Positions 1 to 7,952 of a stretch of DNA of 64,000 nt are shown piece after piece; position 1 is the stretch's first letter, and each line of letters begins with the position of its first letter. The position numbers and the translations under genes are program-made. The DNA lies in contig JAEUKA010000056.1 of the NCBI GenBank assembly GCA_016794465.1, positions 62,001 through 126,000 on the forward strand, in the 5' to 3' direction. This DNA is from Myxococcales bacterium. Lineage in GTDB: Bacteria; Myxococcota_A; Polyangia; Palsa-1104; JAEUJZ01. The notes beneath the pieces are model-generated. The model searched no databases. It was not told where the DNA came from and saw nothing but the letters and a program-made list of their open reading frames with translations.

Positions 1-378
1 TGCATGGTCGGCGACCCGAGCGTGACGCTGAGCGGTGATGCCGCGACCCCGACCGGCCTCGCGCTGTCAAACGGCAAGCTCAAGGTCTTCGCCGGCCTGC
101 GCCGCGATCCGAGCTTCATCAGCATCCCCAACTTTGAAGCGATGAAGTCCGCCGCCAAGGCCGCGCTCGTCTCTGCGTCCCCGGCGGACCCTGCCGGCTG
201 CAAGGCCACACCGGGCAAGACCGCCGTCACGGCCTTGGGCACCATGCCTGCCACCAACACCTTTGGCGCCACCAACGTGCTCGCCCTGGTGATGGAGGTT
301 GACCGCACGCTGCTCAGCAAAGGCGGACCGATCCTCGCCGTCTGGGGCGCCACGCACAAAAAGGCCAAGACCAACTAA
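1..378 (+). CDS. DUF4331-like secreted protein, C-terminal part (5' end outside window)
   Basis: The reading frame is open from the first base and ends at TAA 376-378, so only about the last 125 residues are seen. The stretch with LALVMEVDRTLL and the end ILAVWGATHK resembles the C-terminus of DUF4331 family proteins, secreted proteins of unknown biochemical role in many environmental bacteria. The next gene starts 12 bases on and carries the DRAGRP-type motif of the same family, so the two are probably co-transcribed and related. The family call rests on motif memory only; no catalytic residues can be named. Confidence 0.6.
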   Translation, partial: CMVGDPSVTLSGDAATPTGLALSNGKLKVFAGLRRDPSFISIPNFEAMKSAAKAALVSASPADPAGCKATPGKTAVTALGTMPATNTFGATNVLALVMEVDRTLLSKGGPILAVWGATHKKAKTN

Positions 379-390
379 CGGGGGCAGCCG

Positions 391-1104
391 ATGAAACGCG
401 CACTCTTCCCAACGCTGTTGCTGGTGCTGGTGGGCTGTGGAGCCGGAGTGCCCGCCGTCCCGCCATGCAGCACCACCGTCTGTCCCAGCGGCCAGGTCTG
501 CAATCCCTCAAGCGGCGCGTGCGAGGTGCAGCCGAGTCGCTGCGCGGCCACAAGCTGCGTCAGCCCGATGAGCTGTGACGGCGCCACCGGCTTGTGCGTC
601 TTTCCACTGGGCGACCTCATCGATCGGGCGGGGCGACCGCTTATCAACCTGGCGGTGAGCAATCCGTTCGATGCGCTGGTGGTCAGTGGTCAGCCCGAGG
701 CCGGCGCCGTCACCCGCGATCGCTACAACCGCGACAAGTCGTTTCCGTGGTCGGCGTGGGCCGCTCCCTTTGCGCAGACGCTGGCGCTGTACGACGGACT
801 CGACGGCACCTGTGGTCATCCGTTCGCCTCCCCAACGCTGGGCCCGACTCGCTTTGCCACGCTCGCGGGACTGCTGGCTGCCGACACCCTCCTAATCGAC
901 ACCTCCAAGAACAGCTGCGCTTCCTATATGTCGGTCGAGCGCAGCGGACTTGTCGGCATGGCCAGCACCGACTGCGGCGGTCGCAAGCTCGACTACGATG
1001 TCGTGGACGGCACCTTCTTGACCATCATCGGCCTTGGCAGTGGCGCGACCGACAGTGTCACCGCAACCGTCACTGCTGCCCCAACCTTCCCGTACCTGCC
1101 GTAG
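391..1104 (+). CDS. Cys-rich lipoprotein with DUF4331-like segment
   Basis: The 237-residue product begins with a short lipoprotein signal (LLLVLVGC, lipidated Cys at 16). An EGF-like or disulfide-rich stretch with about eight Cys follows (residues 26-70), of the kind common in myxobacterial lipoproteins (CPSGQVC, CDGATGLC). Then comes a segment starting DRAGRPLINLAV, which resembles the conserved DRxGRP motif of DUF4331 proteins. GGGGGC lies just before the ATG. It is 12 bases downstream of the preceding DUF4331-like gene. A surface or periplasmic location is inferred from the lipobox; function is unknown. Confidence 0.65.
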   Translation: MKRALFPTLLLVLVGCGAGVPAVPPCSTTVCPSGQVCNPSSGACEVQPSRCAATSCVSPMSCDGATGLCVFPLGDLIDRAGRPLINLAVSNPFDALVVSGQPEAGAVTRDRYNRDKSFPWSAWAAPFAQTLALYDGLDGTCGHPFASPTLGPTRFATLAGLLAADTLLIDTSKNSCASYMSVERSGLVGMASTDCGGRKLDYDVVDGTFLTIIGLGSGATDSVTATVTAAPTFPYLP

Positions 1105-1113
1105 CATGCAGGC

Positions 1114-3453
1114 ATGAACGCCTCGCCCCCGCCCCCGAGTGAAGCTGACCTCGCGCCTGCGTCCTCGCCTGAGTTCTCGATCGATCCGATCTGCAAGATG
1201 AAGGTCAACCGGCAAGCGCCCAAGGGCGGATCGTTTGAGTTTTTGGGCACCACCTACTTCTTCTGCAATCCGCGCTGCCGCGAGAAGTTCGCTGCCGATC
1301 CCGAGCGCTACCTCTACGCCCGCAAGCCGGCGACACCACCTGCCGCTGTGCGCTGGCTGTGTCCGATGTGTCCGGAGGTCAGTGAAGCCTCGCCGGTGCC
1401 GTGCCCCAAGTGCGGCATGGCGCTTGAGCCGGATCAGCTGTCCTTGACCGCGCCGACCGAGGACCCGAACCGCGAGCTGACCGAGATGACGCGGCGGCTG
1501 AAAGGGGCGCTGCTCCTGGCCGGGCCGGTGCTGGTCTTGGATATGGGCGGAATGCTGCTCGGGGGTCATCACCGGCCGCTGTGGCAGCTTGTGGTCGAGT
1601 CGCTGCTGACGACGCTGGTTCTTGTTGCCGGTAGTGAGCTGTGGCGGCGCGGCTATCGCTCGCTGGTTGACTGGCACCTCAACATGTTTTCGCTGATTGC
1701 CATCGGAGTGGCGACGGCGTACGGCTACAGCATGGTGCGGCTTGGCCAGCATCTTTTCAGCGGCCAGCACGGGCCACCCCCGGAGGTTTATTTCGAGTCG
1801 GCGGCAGTGATTACGACGCTGGTCCTGCTGGGTCAGGTGCTGGAGCTGCGGGCGCGCCAAAAGACCGGCGAGGCGCTGCGCGCGCTGCTGACCCTGCTGC
1901 CGGCGGTGGCGAGGCGGGTGTTTCCAAATGGCGAAGAGCGCGACGTGCCGCAGAGCGAGCTGTTTCCCGGTCATCGGGTGCGGTGTCTGCCGGGTCAGCG
2001 GGTGGCGGCGGATGGCGTGATCCTCGACGGGCAGAGTGCGCTTGATGAGTCGCTGCTGACCGGAGAGTCGCTGCCGGTGCCTCGGCACGTCGGCGATCGC
2101 GTGATCGGGGGCGCGGTCAACGGCAACGGCAGTCTGCTCATTCGCATCACCGAGGTCGGCGCCGATACGATGGTCGGTCAGATCGTCCAGGCGGTGCGGC
2201 GAGCCCAGCGCAGTCGGGCCCCGATCGAGCGGATTGTGGACCGCGCCTCGGCGGTGTTTGTGCCAGCGGTGGTGACGGCTGCCGCTTTGACCCTGCTCGT
2301 CTGGTTGATCGTCGGTGGTGTGGCCAAGCTGCCGCTGGCGGTGATCTCGGCGGTGTCGGTGCTGATCGTCGCGTGTCCGTGTGCGCTGGGGCTGGCGACG
2401 CCGATGTCGATCTTGGTCGGCTCGGGTCGCGGTGCGACGGAGGGAGTGCTGTTTCGTGACGCGGAAGCTCTGGAGCGGCTGGCGCTGGTGGACACGATCG
2501 TCCTCGACAAGACCGGCACGCTGACGCTCGGCAAGCCGTCGGTCGCGGCCCTGTTGCCCCAAGACGGTGTCAGTGAAGCTCGGCTCTTGTCCGTCGCTGC
2601 GGGCCTGGAACAAGGCAGTGAGCATCCGCTCAGCACCGCGATTGTCGCCGCTGCCCGCCAGCAGTCTCTCGCAGTGGTTTCTGCCACTTCCATTGAAGCG
2701 CTGCCGGGGCGAGGCCTGCGCGGTCAGACCGTCGAGGGCCCGGTGGTGGTGGGAACGCTGGCGCTGCTCACCGAGGAAGGGATCACCGTTCCCAAGGACG
2801 TGGTCGGCGAGGTCACACTGCTACAGCAAGAAGGTCAGACGGTGATGCAGGTGGCGCTGGCGGGACAGTGGCTGGGCGCGATTGCCGTTCACGATCAGCA
2901 GCGCGACGGCGTCGAGGAGACGGTCGGGCAGCTGCGCAAGCTGGGGCTGCGGCTGGTCTTGGCGACGGGAGACAATGAAAAAACCGCGCAAGCGATCGCC
3001 CACCGACTTGGGATTGCCGAGCTGTACGCCCAGCTGACGCCGCACGACAAAGCGGCGCTGGTCAAGCGGCTCCACGCCGAGGGTCGCCACGTCGCCATGG
3101 TCGGCGATGGTGTCAACGATGCCGAAGCGCTCGCCAGTGCCGATGTAGGCGTCGCGATGGGCAGCGGCACCGATGTGGCGATCAAGAGCGCCGCCGTCAC
3201 GCTGGTTCACGGAGAGCTGCGCTCGCTGCGCAAGGCGATCCTGTTGTCCAAGCACATCCGTCGCAACATCCGCCAAAACCTGTGGTTTGCCTTTGGCTAC
3301 AACCTGCTGGCGGTGCCGATCGCCGCTGGCGTGCTCTACCCGCTCGTCGGGGTGCTGCTCAGCCCGATGCTGGCCAGCGCCGCGATGAGCCTCAGCTCTG
3401 TTTCGGTAATTGGCAATGCGCTTCGACTTAAAAATGTACGTTTAGATACTTAA
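1114..3453 (+). CDS. copA: Copper-type P1B ATPase with YHS and heavy-metal-binding domains
   Basis: This 779-residue inner-membrane pump would move Cu(I) (or Ag) out of the cytoplasm at the cost of ATP. Residues 21-68 form a YHS domain (DPICKMKV, then FFCNPRCREKF). Residues 81-107 form a small Cys-rich metal-binding domain (CPMC...CPKCGM). The P1B core follows: the TGES actuator loop, the metal-channel motif CPC near 420, the phosphorylated Asp in DKTGTLT near 465 and the GDGVND hinge near 664. There is no classical GMxCxxC HMA domain; the YHS plus Cys-rich domain replaces it, as in several deltaproteobacterial CopA-like pumps. Substrate is inferred from the CPC motif. It starts 9 bases after the preceding lipoprotein gene, so they may share a transcript. 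Confidence 0.92.
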   Translation: MNASPPPPSEADLAPASSPEFSIDPICKMKVNRQAPKGGSFEFLGTTYFFCNPRCREKFAADPERYLYARKPATPPAAVRWLCPMCPEVSEASPVPCPKCGMALEPDQLSLTAPTEDPNRELTEMTRRLKGALLLAGPVLVLDMGGMLLGGHHRPLWQLVVESLLTTLVLVAGSELWRRGYRSLVDWHLNMFSLIAIGVATAYGYSMVRLGQHLFSGQHGPPPEVYFESAAVITTLVLLGQVLELRARQKTGEALRALLTLLPAVARRVFPNGEERDVPQSELFPGHRVRCLPGQRVAADGVILDGQSALDESLLTGESLPVPRHVGDRVIGGAVNGNGSLLIRITEVGADTMVGQIVQAVRRAQRSRAPIERIVDRASAVFVPAVVTAAALTLLVWLIVGGVAKLPLAVISAVSVLIVACPCALGLATPMSILVGSGRGATEGVLFRDAEALERLALVDTIVLDKTGTLTLGKPSVAALLPQDGVSEARLLSVAAGLEQGSEHPLSTAIVAAARQQSLAVVSATSIEALPGRGLRGQTVEGPVVVGTLALLTEEGITVPKDVVGEVTLLQQEGQTVMQVALAGQWLGAIAVHDQQRDGVEETVGQLRKLGLRLVLATGDNEKTAQAIAHRLGIAELYAQLTPHDKAALVKRLHAEGRHVAMVGDGVNDAEALASADVGVAMGSGTDVAIKSAAVTLVHGELRSLRKAILLSKHIRRNIRQNLWFAFGYNLLAVPIAAGVLYPLVGVLLSPMLASAAMSLSSVSVIGNALRLKNVRLDT

Positions 3454-3485
3454 CTTCGCTTTACAATTGGGACGGGGAGGCCACT

Positions 3486-3815
3486 GTGAACCCTGTCCGC
3501 GTCCTACCGCTCGCTGTGATCTTTGTCCTTGGCAGCTGCTATCCCGAGTCCGATCTGCAGCCCGAGTCCGTCGTCACCCCATCCGACTGCGGCGCCCGCG
3601 AACGCATCGATGCCCAGGTCAAAAACCAGGCACTCCTCGACTTCGCCAGCGTCGGCAAGCGCTGCGAGCCGTTCGCCATCCAGACCTTCGTTCAAAACGC
3701 TCAAGAGACGGTGTGGAAGGCCTGCTGCTACGACAAGGCTTTTCACTACGCCTACTACCCGGCCAAGTGCGTCGTCCGCAAAGTCTCCGGCCCCGTAGAC
3801 TGCACCAAAAACTAG
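3486..3815 (+). CDS. Small Cys-containing lipoprotein, unknown function
   Basis: A 109-residue product with a GTG start preceded by a strong Shine-Dalgarno sequence, GGGGAGG (3474-3480). The N-terminus is a lipoprotein signal (VIFVLGSC, Cys at 18). The mature part has seven further Cys including a CC pair. The final spacing (C, then CC, then two Cys) faintly recalls one module of the six-module protein encoded 200 bp downstream, so the two may share a fold, but the similarity is too weak to claim homology. I recognise no family. Confidence 0.65.
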   Translation: MNPVRVLPLAVIFVLGSCYPESDLQPESVVTPSDCGARERIDAQVKNQALLDFASVGKRCEPFAIQTFVQNAQETVWKACCYDKAFHYAYYPAKCVVRKVSGPVDCTKN

Positions 3816-4019
3816 CCCAAGCTGAGGGTGCGAGCCCGTGCTCGTCCTCGTAGGTCCAGCCTACTTGGCGTCACGCGATCTGGTCGATCCTCCGTACTTG
3901 GGTTTTTTTGAGCCGCGCTGCATCAACCCTGCCACTTACCTACCGCAACATCAGTGCAGCGGCTTAGCATTCGCTGTGGCGAAAGCCGATTCCAACGCAC
4001 ATCTGAAGGAGGAGTCCCG

Positions 4020-5474
4020 ATGCCGAAAAATCAGAACGAGCTTGGTCGATGTAGCGGGTCGCAGAAGCAGCCCTGGCTGATCACACTGCTCGGCTCCGCA
4101 GCGCTCCTGGGCGCCTGTGATGGAGTCCCGAGTGAGGTGGAACAAAACGCCGGCGAGGTCATCACCGGTGAAGAAGTCAGCTCGCTAGGCCCGGATGTCA
4201 CCCCGCGCTGCATCACCGTGAAGGAAGGTGGCGCCACCAGCTGCAAGGATGAAAAGACCTGGCGCAGCTATGGCGAGGCCGCCTGCAAGTCGAAGAGCCT
4301 GGCGCTCAAGAGCGTCACCTTCGCGACCTCCTGTGGCATGGCCAGCTGGCGCGAGGCGAGCTACACCTGCTGCGACTCGATCACGCCGCCGCCTCCTCCT
4401 CCTCCGCCCGACATGTGTATCGCCCAGGTCCTCAGCACCGCTGCCGGCACCTGCGTCACGGACTCCGATTGGAAGAACAAGGCGGACTCCTTCTGCAAGT
4501 CCAAGGGTCTTTCCATCAAGTCCTTGTCCTTTGGCACTCCCTGCCGAGGCGGGCACGTGGATGTCAAGGTCGAGTGCTGTGGCCCAACGCCGCCACCACC
4601 TCCTCCACCGCCACCTCCTGGAATGTGCATCGCGCAGACCCTCGGCTCCGCTGCCGGTGTCTGCGTCGATGACGGCACTTGGAAGCTCAAGGCCGAGGAG
4701 TTCTGCAAGTCGAAGGGCCTGTCCATCAAGTCCTTGTCCTTTGGCACCCCGTGTCGCACCGGCCACATCGATGTCAAGGTCGAGTGCTGTGGTCCAACGC
4801 CGCCGCCGCCTCCGCCGCCGCCTCCTCCAGGCATGTGCTTCGCGGAGTGGCTCAAGGACCCGATGGGAGTCTGTATCGATGACGGCTCTTGGAAGACCCG
4901 CGCTGAAGCGGTCTGCAAGGCCAAGGGCGCCACGGTCAAGAGCCTGTCCTTTGGCACCGCCTGTCGGGGCGGACACCTCGATGTCAAGGTCGAGTGCTGT
5001 GGGGCAACGCCGCCGCCACCTCCGCCACCTCCGCCACCTCCGCCGCCACCTCCTCCAGCTCGTTGCGAGTGGAGTCCGGTGCCGGGCGCGGGAGTCTGTC
5101 GCCTGCCGGATGTGTGGAAGCGAGAAGCCGTGACGCACTGCTCCGCCAAAAAGCGGACGCTGCGTGACCTCAAGCTCGATAGGCCGTGCGCGATGGGTGG
5201 ATTCGGCTATGCCAGGGCCGAGTGCTGCGACCTCGCCGTGCCACCACCGCCACCACCGCCTCCGCCTCCGCCTCCGCCTCCGCCTCCTCCGCCCTCGACC
5301 TGCGTGGGTGGCGTGCTTGGCGATGGCATGACCTGTGCGTCCGAGGTCAACCTGAAGGCCGAAGCCGAAAAGACCTGTGCGTCACGAGGCTACAAGCTGA
5401 CCGCTTTCGGTGCCTACGATCCGTGTGGCGCGCTCAGCCAGTTCCGGCACGCCAAGTTCTCCTGCTGTAAGTAG
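4020..5474 (+). CDS. Lipoprotein with six Cys-rich modules joined by polyproline linkers
   Basis: 484 residues. The ATG at 4020 is chosen over an upstream in-frame start because AAGGAGGAG lies 7 bases before it and a lipobox (LLGAC, Cys33) follows at the right distance. After a short Ser/Glu-rich leader there are six copies of a roughly 50-residue module with six Cys in the order C-C-C-C-CC. Modules 2-4 are near identical (KSLSFGT and DVKVECCG are conserved); 1, 5 and 6 are diverged. Consecutive modules are linked by runs of 8-18 prolines. The layout suggests an outer-membrane-anchored, surface-projecting protein with disulfide-bonded domains on rigid stalks. I do not recognise the module and assign no function. 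Confidence 0.85.
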   Translation: MPKNQNELGRCSGSQKQPWLITLLGSAALLGACDGVPSEVEQNAGEVITGEEVSSLGPDVTPRCITVKEGGATSCKDEKTWRSYGEAACKSKSLALKSVTFATSCGMASWREASYTCCDSITPPPPPPPPDMCIAQVLSTAAGTCVTDSDWKNKADSFCKSKGLSIKSLSFGTPCRGGHVDVKVECCGPTPPPPPPPPPPGMCIAQTLGSAAGVCVDDGTWKLKAEEFCKSKGLSIKSLSFGTPCRTGHIDVKVECCGPTPPPPPPPPPPGMCFAEWLKDPMGVCIDDGSWKTRAEAVCKAKGATVKSLSFGTACRGGHLDVKVECCGATPPPPPPPPPPPPPPPPARCEWSPVPGAGVCRLPDVWKREAVTHCSAKKRTLRDLKLDRPCAMGGFGYARAECCDLAVPPPPPPPPPPPPPPPPPPSTCVGGVLGDGMTCASEVNLKAEAEKTCASRGYKLTAFGAYDPCGALSQFRHAKFSCCK

Positions 5475-5819
5475 TTTCCACGGCTCGTTGGCTCGGCGCC
5501 CCCTCGCAACCGCCGCCCCGGTTCGAGGCTCCTCTCCTTCTCGGTGGGCGCCGAGCTGACGGGGCTTTTGGCTCCTTCCGTCCTTCCCCGCCGCCATCTC
5601 TCCTGTCAGGCACTTCCCCACAGACGGCCCGCAGACTGTCCACAGACCCCATCGAGGCGGCGCTGATTTGGTCGTTCACTGCGCAATTAAATGTGAATTT
5701 TTAACATTAAATTTTGGGTGTAAAATGAACTTTGCAGCTCGTCAGGCATCGCTCGTCAGCAGATCTTCAGACGACAAGACGCCTTTAACCAGACCTTTAA
5801 CTCTTCAGGGGGAGCCGTT
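5475..5819. other. Intergenic region with AT-rich promoter-like segment
   Basis: No credible gene. The first 200 bases are GC-rich and pyrimidine-rich on the plus strand. Bases 5685-5735 are abruptly AT-rich and contain TAAAAT at 5721-5726, a plausible -10 box, with only poor -35 candidates upstream (TTAACA at 5701-5706 is 14 bases away). A promoter for the downstream VWA gene is the natural reading. AGGGGGAG at 5808-5815 serves as that gene's ribosome binding site. Confidence 0.35.
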
Positions 5820-7952
5820 ATGAATCGGATTAAATATCGTTGGGTAATAAACCCTTTGTTCCTGCTAGTAACCGCCACTTGCGATACGAACACCCTCGAC
5901 GGCAGCACCTGCTTGTCGGGCGTCGACGGTGACAACGACGGCCTGACTGATGATGTCGAGTGCAGCCTCGGCTCCGATCCCAACAATGCGGACAGCGATG
6001 GCGACGGAGCAACCGACGGCGAGGAGGTCGCAGCCGGCGCCAACCCCACCGTATCCGATACCGACGGTGACGGCATCCCCGACAACATCGAGATCAAGTA
6101 TCCCAAGGCCTGCATCGCCTCCGACAACTTCTCGCAGCGTCGGCCAGCCCCCGTCTGCACGAGCGATGCCGACTGCGTCGCCGGCGAGACTTGCAAGGGA
6201 CTCAACCCGAACAGCAACGACAGCGACGGTGACGGCGTTCCCGATGGCCAGGAAGACCTGAACTTCGACGGGACAATCGATGGCGTCAGCGGCGAAACCG
6301 ATCCTCGGCTGCTTGATACCGACGGCGATGGCGGCTCGGACAAGGACACTGGATCGAAGATCTGCCGCCCCGACGGTCTGGGCATGGTCACGATCGATCA
6401 GGCCACGGGCACCTCGCACCAAGTGGGCTACGATCCGATCTTCGGTACATCCAAGAAGGTCACGGGCAGCACGGCGAACTCGGGCGCGCTCATCGTCGAT
6501 GACTCGCTGTCTGGGGTCGCTGGCATGTCCGTCTCGAAGCTGACGACAGCGGCCGATGTTCGCGCCGATGCCACCGCCGCCGAGCTCGTCGTCACCACCG
6601 AGCTTCCGAAGCTGACCGGCACCACGGTCATCCCGGTGCTTGTTGGGCGCGCGCTGACCACCCACGAGAACTTCCCCGCCGTCACGTCGACCTATCGCGT
6701 GACCACCAGCGCCGGTCGCAATGCCTCGCAGCTGCGCGATCAGCTCATCAACGGCCTGATTGGGGTCGCGGCGCCGGGTGGAGCTTCCGTCGGTGCGGCC
6801 ACGGAATACTATCTGGACATCACCACCGTTCGGCGCACTGGAGCGGTCGATATCATCGTCGGCGTCTCTCCTCGCACGCTGTATGACGACACCAGCAAGC
6901 CGACCGCGATTCGCGTCAACGATCTGGTCAACTCGACGGGAGTGGCCTCGCCGATGAAGTCGCTCGACTTCCGCTGCCAGGGCTTCAAGGCCGACAAGCA
7001 AGCAATCGCCGACTTCCTGTGGACGGTCGATACCTCGGGCTCGATGGGTCCGTATCAGACGGCGCTTGGCAACACCGCCAATGCCTTCGTGAACCGGCTC
7101 AAGTCGGCAGGCGTCGATATGCGCGTCGGCGTCTTCAATGCCGGCAGTGCGGCGGCGAACCTGACCACGCCGGGCTTCCAGTTCATCAACGGCAGCAGCG
7201 GATCGGCGGCGATCGATCTATGCAGCCAGGTCACCTCGACGAGCCTTGGCAAGTGCCCGCTCAACGCCACCGACAATGTGAGTCCGTATCCGATGCCGGG
7301 CAACACCGAGCGTCCGGTGTCGGCAGGCGCCATCCTGCACGACCAGTTCAAGAAGAACGCGGCAATGGGCGTGACCAACCCCAACCTCACGTTCCGCGCC
7401 GGCGTCACCAAGGTCATGTTCTTCGTGACGGACGAGCCGGGCTCGAACGACTTTGGCTACTTCTCGACCGCGAGGAACCCCGACACCAACGTGGCCTATG
7501 GCGCCACCTACAACACGACTTCGCTGGCCAACGTGGTGAGCTACTTCAAGTCGAACAACGTGCTGCTGTTTGGGTATGTGCCGGTCAACACCACGCGCAA
7601 CTGCACGAACTTGCTCAACGTGGCCGATATGCCGCGCTGCGTCATCGAGACGAGTGGCGGCGCCGCAATCCCGATCGCGACGACGTTCAACCAGGCCGAC
7701 ATCGACGCAGGCATGAGCCGCATCGTTGACGCAGTGGCTGGAGCCGCCAGTCAGTTCAAGCTGCTGCGCTCGCCGATCACCAGCACGATCAAGGTCAACG
7801 TCCGCAACCAAGACGTGCCGCGCTCGCGAGCCGATGGCTTCGACTATGACCCGGTGTCCAAGGCGATCGTGTTTTACGGCGCAAACTTCCGGCCCGCGAT
7901 CGGCGATCAGGTCTACATCTCGTACCGCGTGTGGGCCGGCTCGACGAACTAG
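5820..7952 (+). CDS. Secreted protein with thrombospondin-type-3 Ca-binding repeats and a VWA domain
   Basis: 710 residues with an N-terminal secretion signal ending near VTATC (Cys21); the lipobox is atypical because Thr precedes Cys. Residues 30-190 hold Asp-rich calcium-loop repeats (DGDNDGLTDD, DSDGDGATDGEE, DTDGDGIPD, DSDGDGVPD, DTDGDGGSD) of the thrombospondin type 3 kind. A VWA domain starts near residue 397 with the metal-ion-dependent adhesion site DTSGSMG and runs to about 640. These features point to a calcium-stabilised extracellular adhesion or scaffold protein. Such VWA/TSP3 proteins are frequent in myxobacteria; the ligand is unknown. Confidence 0.8.
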   Translation: MNRIKYRWVINPLFLLVTATCDTNTLDGSTCLSGVDGDNDGLTDDVECSLGSDPNNADSDGDGATDGEEVAAGANPTVSDTDGDGIPDNIEIKYPKACIASDNFSQRRPAPVCTSDADCVAGETCKGLNPNSNDSDGDGVPDGQEDLNFDGTIDGVSGETDPRLLDTDGDGGSDKDTGSKICRPDGLGMVTIDQATGTSHQVGYDPIFGTSKKVTGSTANSGALIVDDSLSGVAGMSVSKLTTAADVRADATAAELVVTTELPKLTGTTVIPVLVGRALTTHENFPAVTSTYRVTTSAGRNASQLRDQLINGLIGVAAPGGASVGAATEYYLDITTVRRTGAVDIIVGVSPRTLYDDTSKPTAIRVNDLVNSTGVASPMKSLDFRCQGFKADKQAIADFLWTVDTSGSMGPYQTALGNTANAFVNRLKSAGVDMRVGVFNAGSAAANLTTPGFQFINGSSGSAAIDLCSQVTSTSLGKCPLNATDNVSPYPMPGNTERPVSAGAILHDQFKKNAAMGVTNPNLTFRAGVTKVMFFVTDEPGSNDFGYFSTARNPDTNVAYGATYNTTSLANVVSYFKSNNVLLFGYVPVNTTRNCTNLLNVADMPRCVIETSGGAAIPIATTFNQADIDAGMSRIVDAVAGAASQFKLLRSPITSTIKVNVRNQDVPRSRADGFDYDPVSKAIVFYGANFRPAIGDQVYISYRVWAGSTN

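Noticed and set aside
892..2625. 577-residue minus-strand frame opposite copA
   Set aside because: It is the antisense shadow of the P-type ATPase, with Arg/Gln/His-rich composition and no domains.
4361..5173. Glycine-run minus-strand frame
   Set aside because: It is the complement of the proline-linker codons of the six-module protein, not a gene.
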